Assembly (NCBI GenBank): GCA_022793975.1
Contig: JAAWDW010000152.1
Coordinates: 1-5,294, forward strand
Direction of reading: 5' to 3'
DNA: 5,294 nt
Source of the DNA: Bacillota bacterium
GTDB lineage: Bacteria; Bacillota; Clostridia; Peptostreptococcales; Anaerovoracaceae
This document shows positions 4,838 to 5,294 of the stretch, one piece after another. The notes below the pieces were generated by a model. The model had not been told where the DNA came from and did not search any database. It worked only from the letters and a program-made list of their open reading frames with translations. The number at the start of each line of letters is the position of its first letter. Within the stretch, counting starts at the first letter, position 1. Made by a program: the position numbers and the translations under genes.

Positions 4838-5294
4838 TTACAGAAGACCTCCGATCTGTACGAAAAGCGGAGCAAATACTACCGCAACGATAGTCATGAG
4901 CTTAATGAGGATGTTGATTGACGGACCGGACGTATCCTTGAACGGATCGCCGACAGTATCACCTACAACGGCTGCGTGGTGAGGCTCTGAGCCTTTGCCG
5001 CCGTAATTGCCTGCTTCTATATACTTCTTGGCATTATCCCAGGCACCGCCTGCGTTAGCCATCATAATCGCGAGGAGTACGCCTGCTGCGAGAGCGCCGC
5101 CGAGCATTCCGCCAAGCGCTTCTGTACCCATAATAATACCTACTGCAAGCGGAGCAATAATAGCCATCAAGCCCGGTACTATCATTTCCTTAAGAGCAGC
5201 ACCTGTTGAAATATCTACACATCTTGCATAGTCAGGCTTCGAAGTTCCCTCCATAATACCCTTGTCTTCTCTGAACTGTCTTCTTACTTCTTCG
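4838..5294 (-). CDS. hppA: Membrane-bound ion-translocating pyrophosphatase, C-terminal part (partial)
   Basis: This is the last 151 residues of a membrane pyrophosphatase, which hydrolyses pyrophosphate and pumps H+ and/or Na+ across the cytoplasmic membrane. The 5' end is outside the window, and the frame runs through the edge (EEVRRQF...). The ATG at 5254 is an internal methionine. Visible hallmarks, numbered from the first complete codon: EVRRQF at 2-7, PDYARCVDIST at 20-30, the cytosolic substrate-site segment GGAWDNAKKYIE at ~82-93, and GDTVGDPFKDTSGPS at ~111-125 with its Asp/Lys residues for Mg-pyrophosphate. Hydrophobic helices lie at ~37-57, 60-79 and 127-150. Full-length members are about 650-720 residues, so roughly a fifth is seen. 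The residues deciding K+ dependence and Na+ versus H+ transport lie outside the window. It ends in TAA followed by a strong terminator. Confidence 0.95.
   Translation of the reverse strand, partial: EEVRRQFREDKGIMEGTSKPDYARCVDISTGAALKEMIVPGLMAIIAPLAVGIIMGTEALGGMLGGALAAGVLLAIMMANAGGAWDNAKKYIEAGNYGGKGSEPHHAAVVGDTVGDPFKDTSGPSINILIKLMTIVAVVFAPLFVQIGGLL

Noticed and set aside
4838..5254. Complete small gene starting at the ATG at 5254
   Set aside because: The frame continues upstream to the window edge with conserved HppA sequence (EEVRRQF), so the ATG is internal and the gene is partial.

Overview
The window looks like chromosomal DNA of an anaerobic low-GC Firmicute, most likely a clostridium (Lachnospiraceae or a relative). 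The reasons are AT-rich intergenic DNA, strong AGGAGG-type ribosome binding sites, many stem-loop terminators, cysteine-rich iron-sulfur and redox proteins, and a membrane ion-pumping pyrophosphatase. The genus cannot be fixed from sequence reading alone. I see no rRNA, tRNA, CRISPR array, prophage or insertion sequence.

Layout, left to right. Positions 1-303 hold no gene. They contain a probable minus-strand promoter firing out of the window and the terminator of the next gene. A 12-TM major facilitator transporter lies on the minus strand (304-1587). Next is an unusually rich 441-bp non-coding gap (1588-2028) with the transporter promoter, nested inverted repeats, an orphan terminator, a second minus-strand promoter and a cluster of TGTCA/TGACA half-sites. 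A TetR-family regulator follows on the minus strand (2029-2661). A divergent 206-bp control region separates it from the only plus-strand gene, a C_GCAxxG_C_C family putative redox protein (2868-3374). Two hairpins sit between this gene and the convergent DUF362/4Fe-4S protein (3517-4653, minus). The window ends inside the C-terminal part of the membrane pyrophosphatase HppA (4838-5294, minus, 5' end outside the window).

How the genes may work together. The TetR regulator is flanked by the transporter it may control and by the divergent redox gene, which fits a small regulon of regulator, exporter or importer, and redox protein. The TGTCA-type palindromes between regulator and transporter are candidate operators, but the ligand and substrate are unknown. 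DUF362 and HppA each have their own terminator, and DUF362 has a good promoter, so they look like independent single-gene units rather than parts of this regulon.

The most interesting part is the 1588-2028 gap. It appears to encode a short terminated transcript (about 175 nt) upstream of the transporter, and it carries short repeats that could be either operators or traces of a small dispersed element. No clear new multi-gene system was found.
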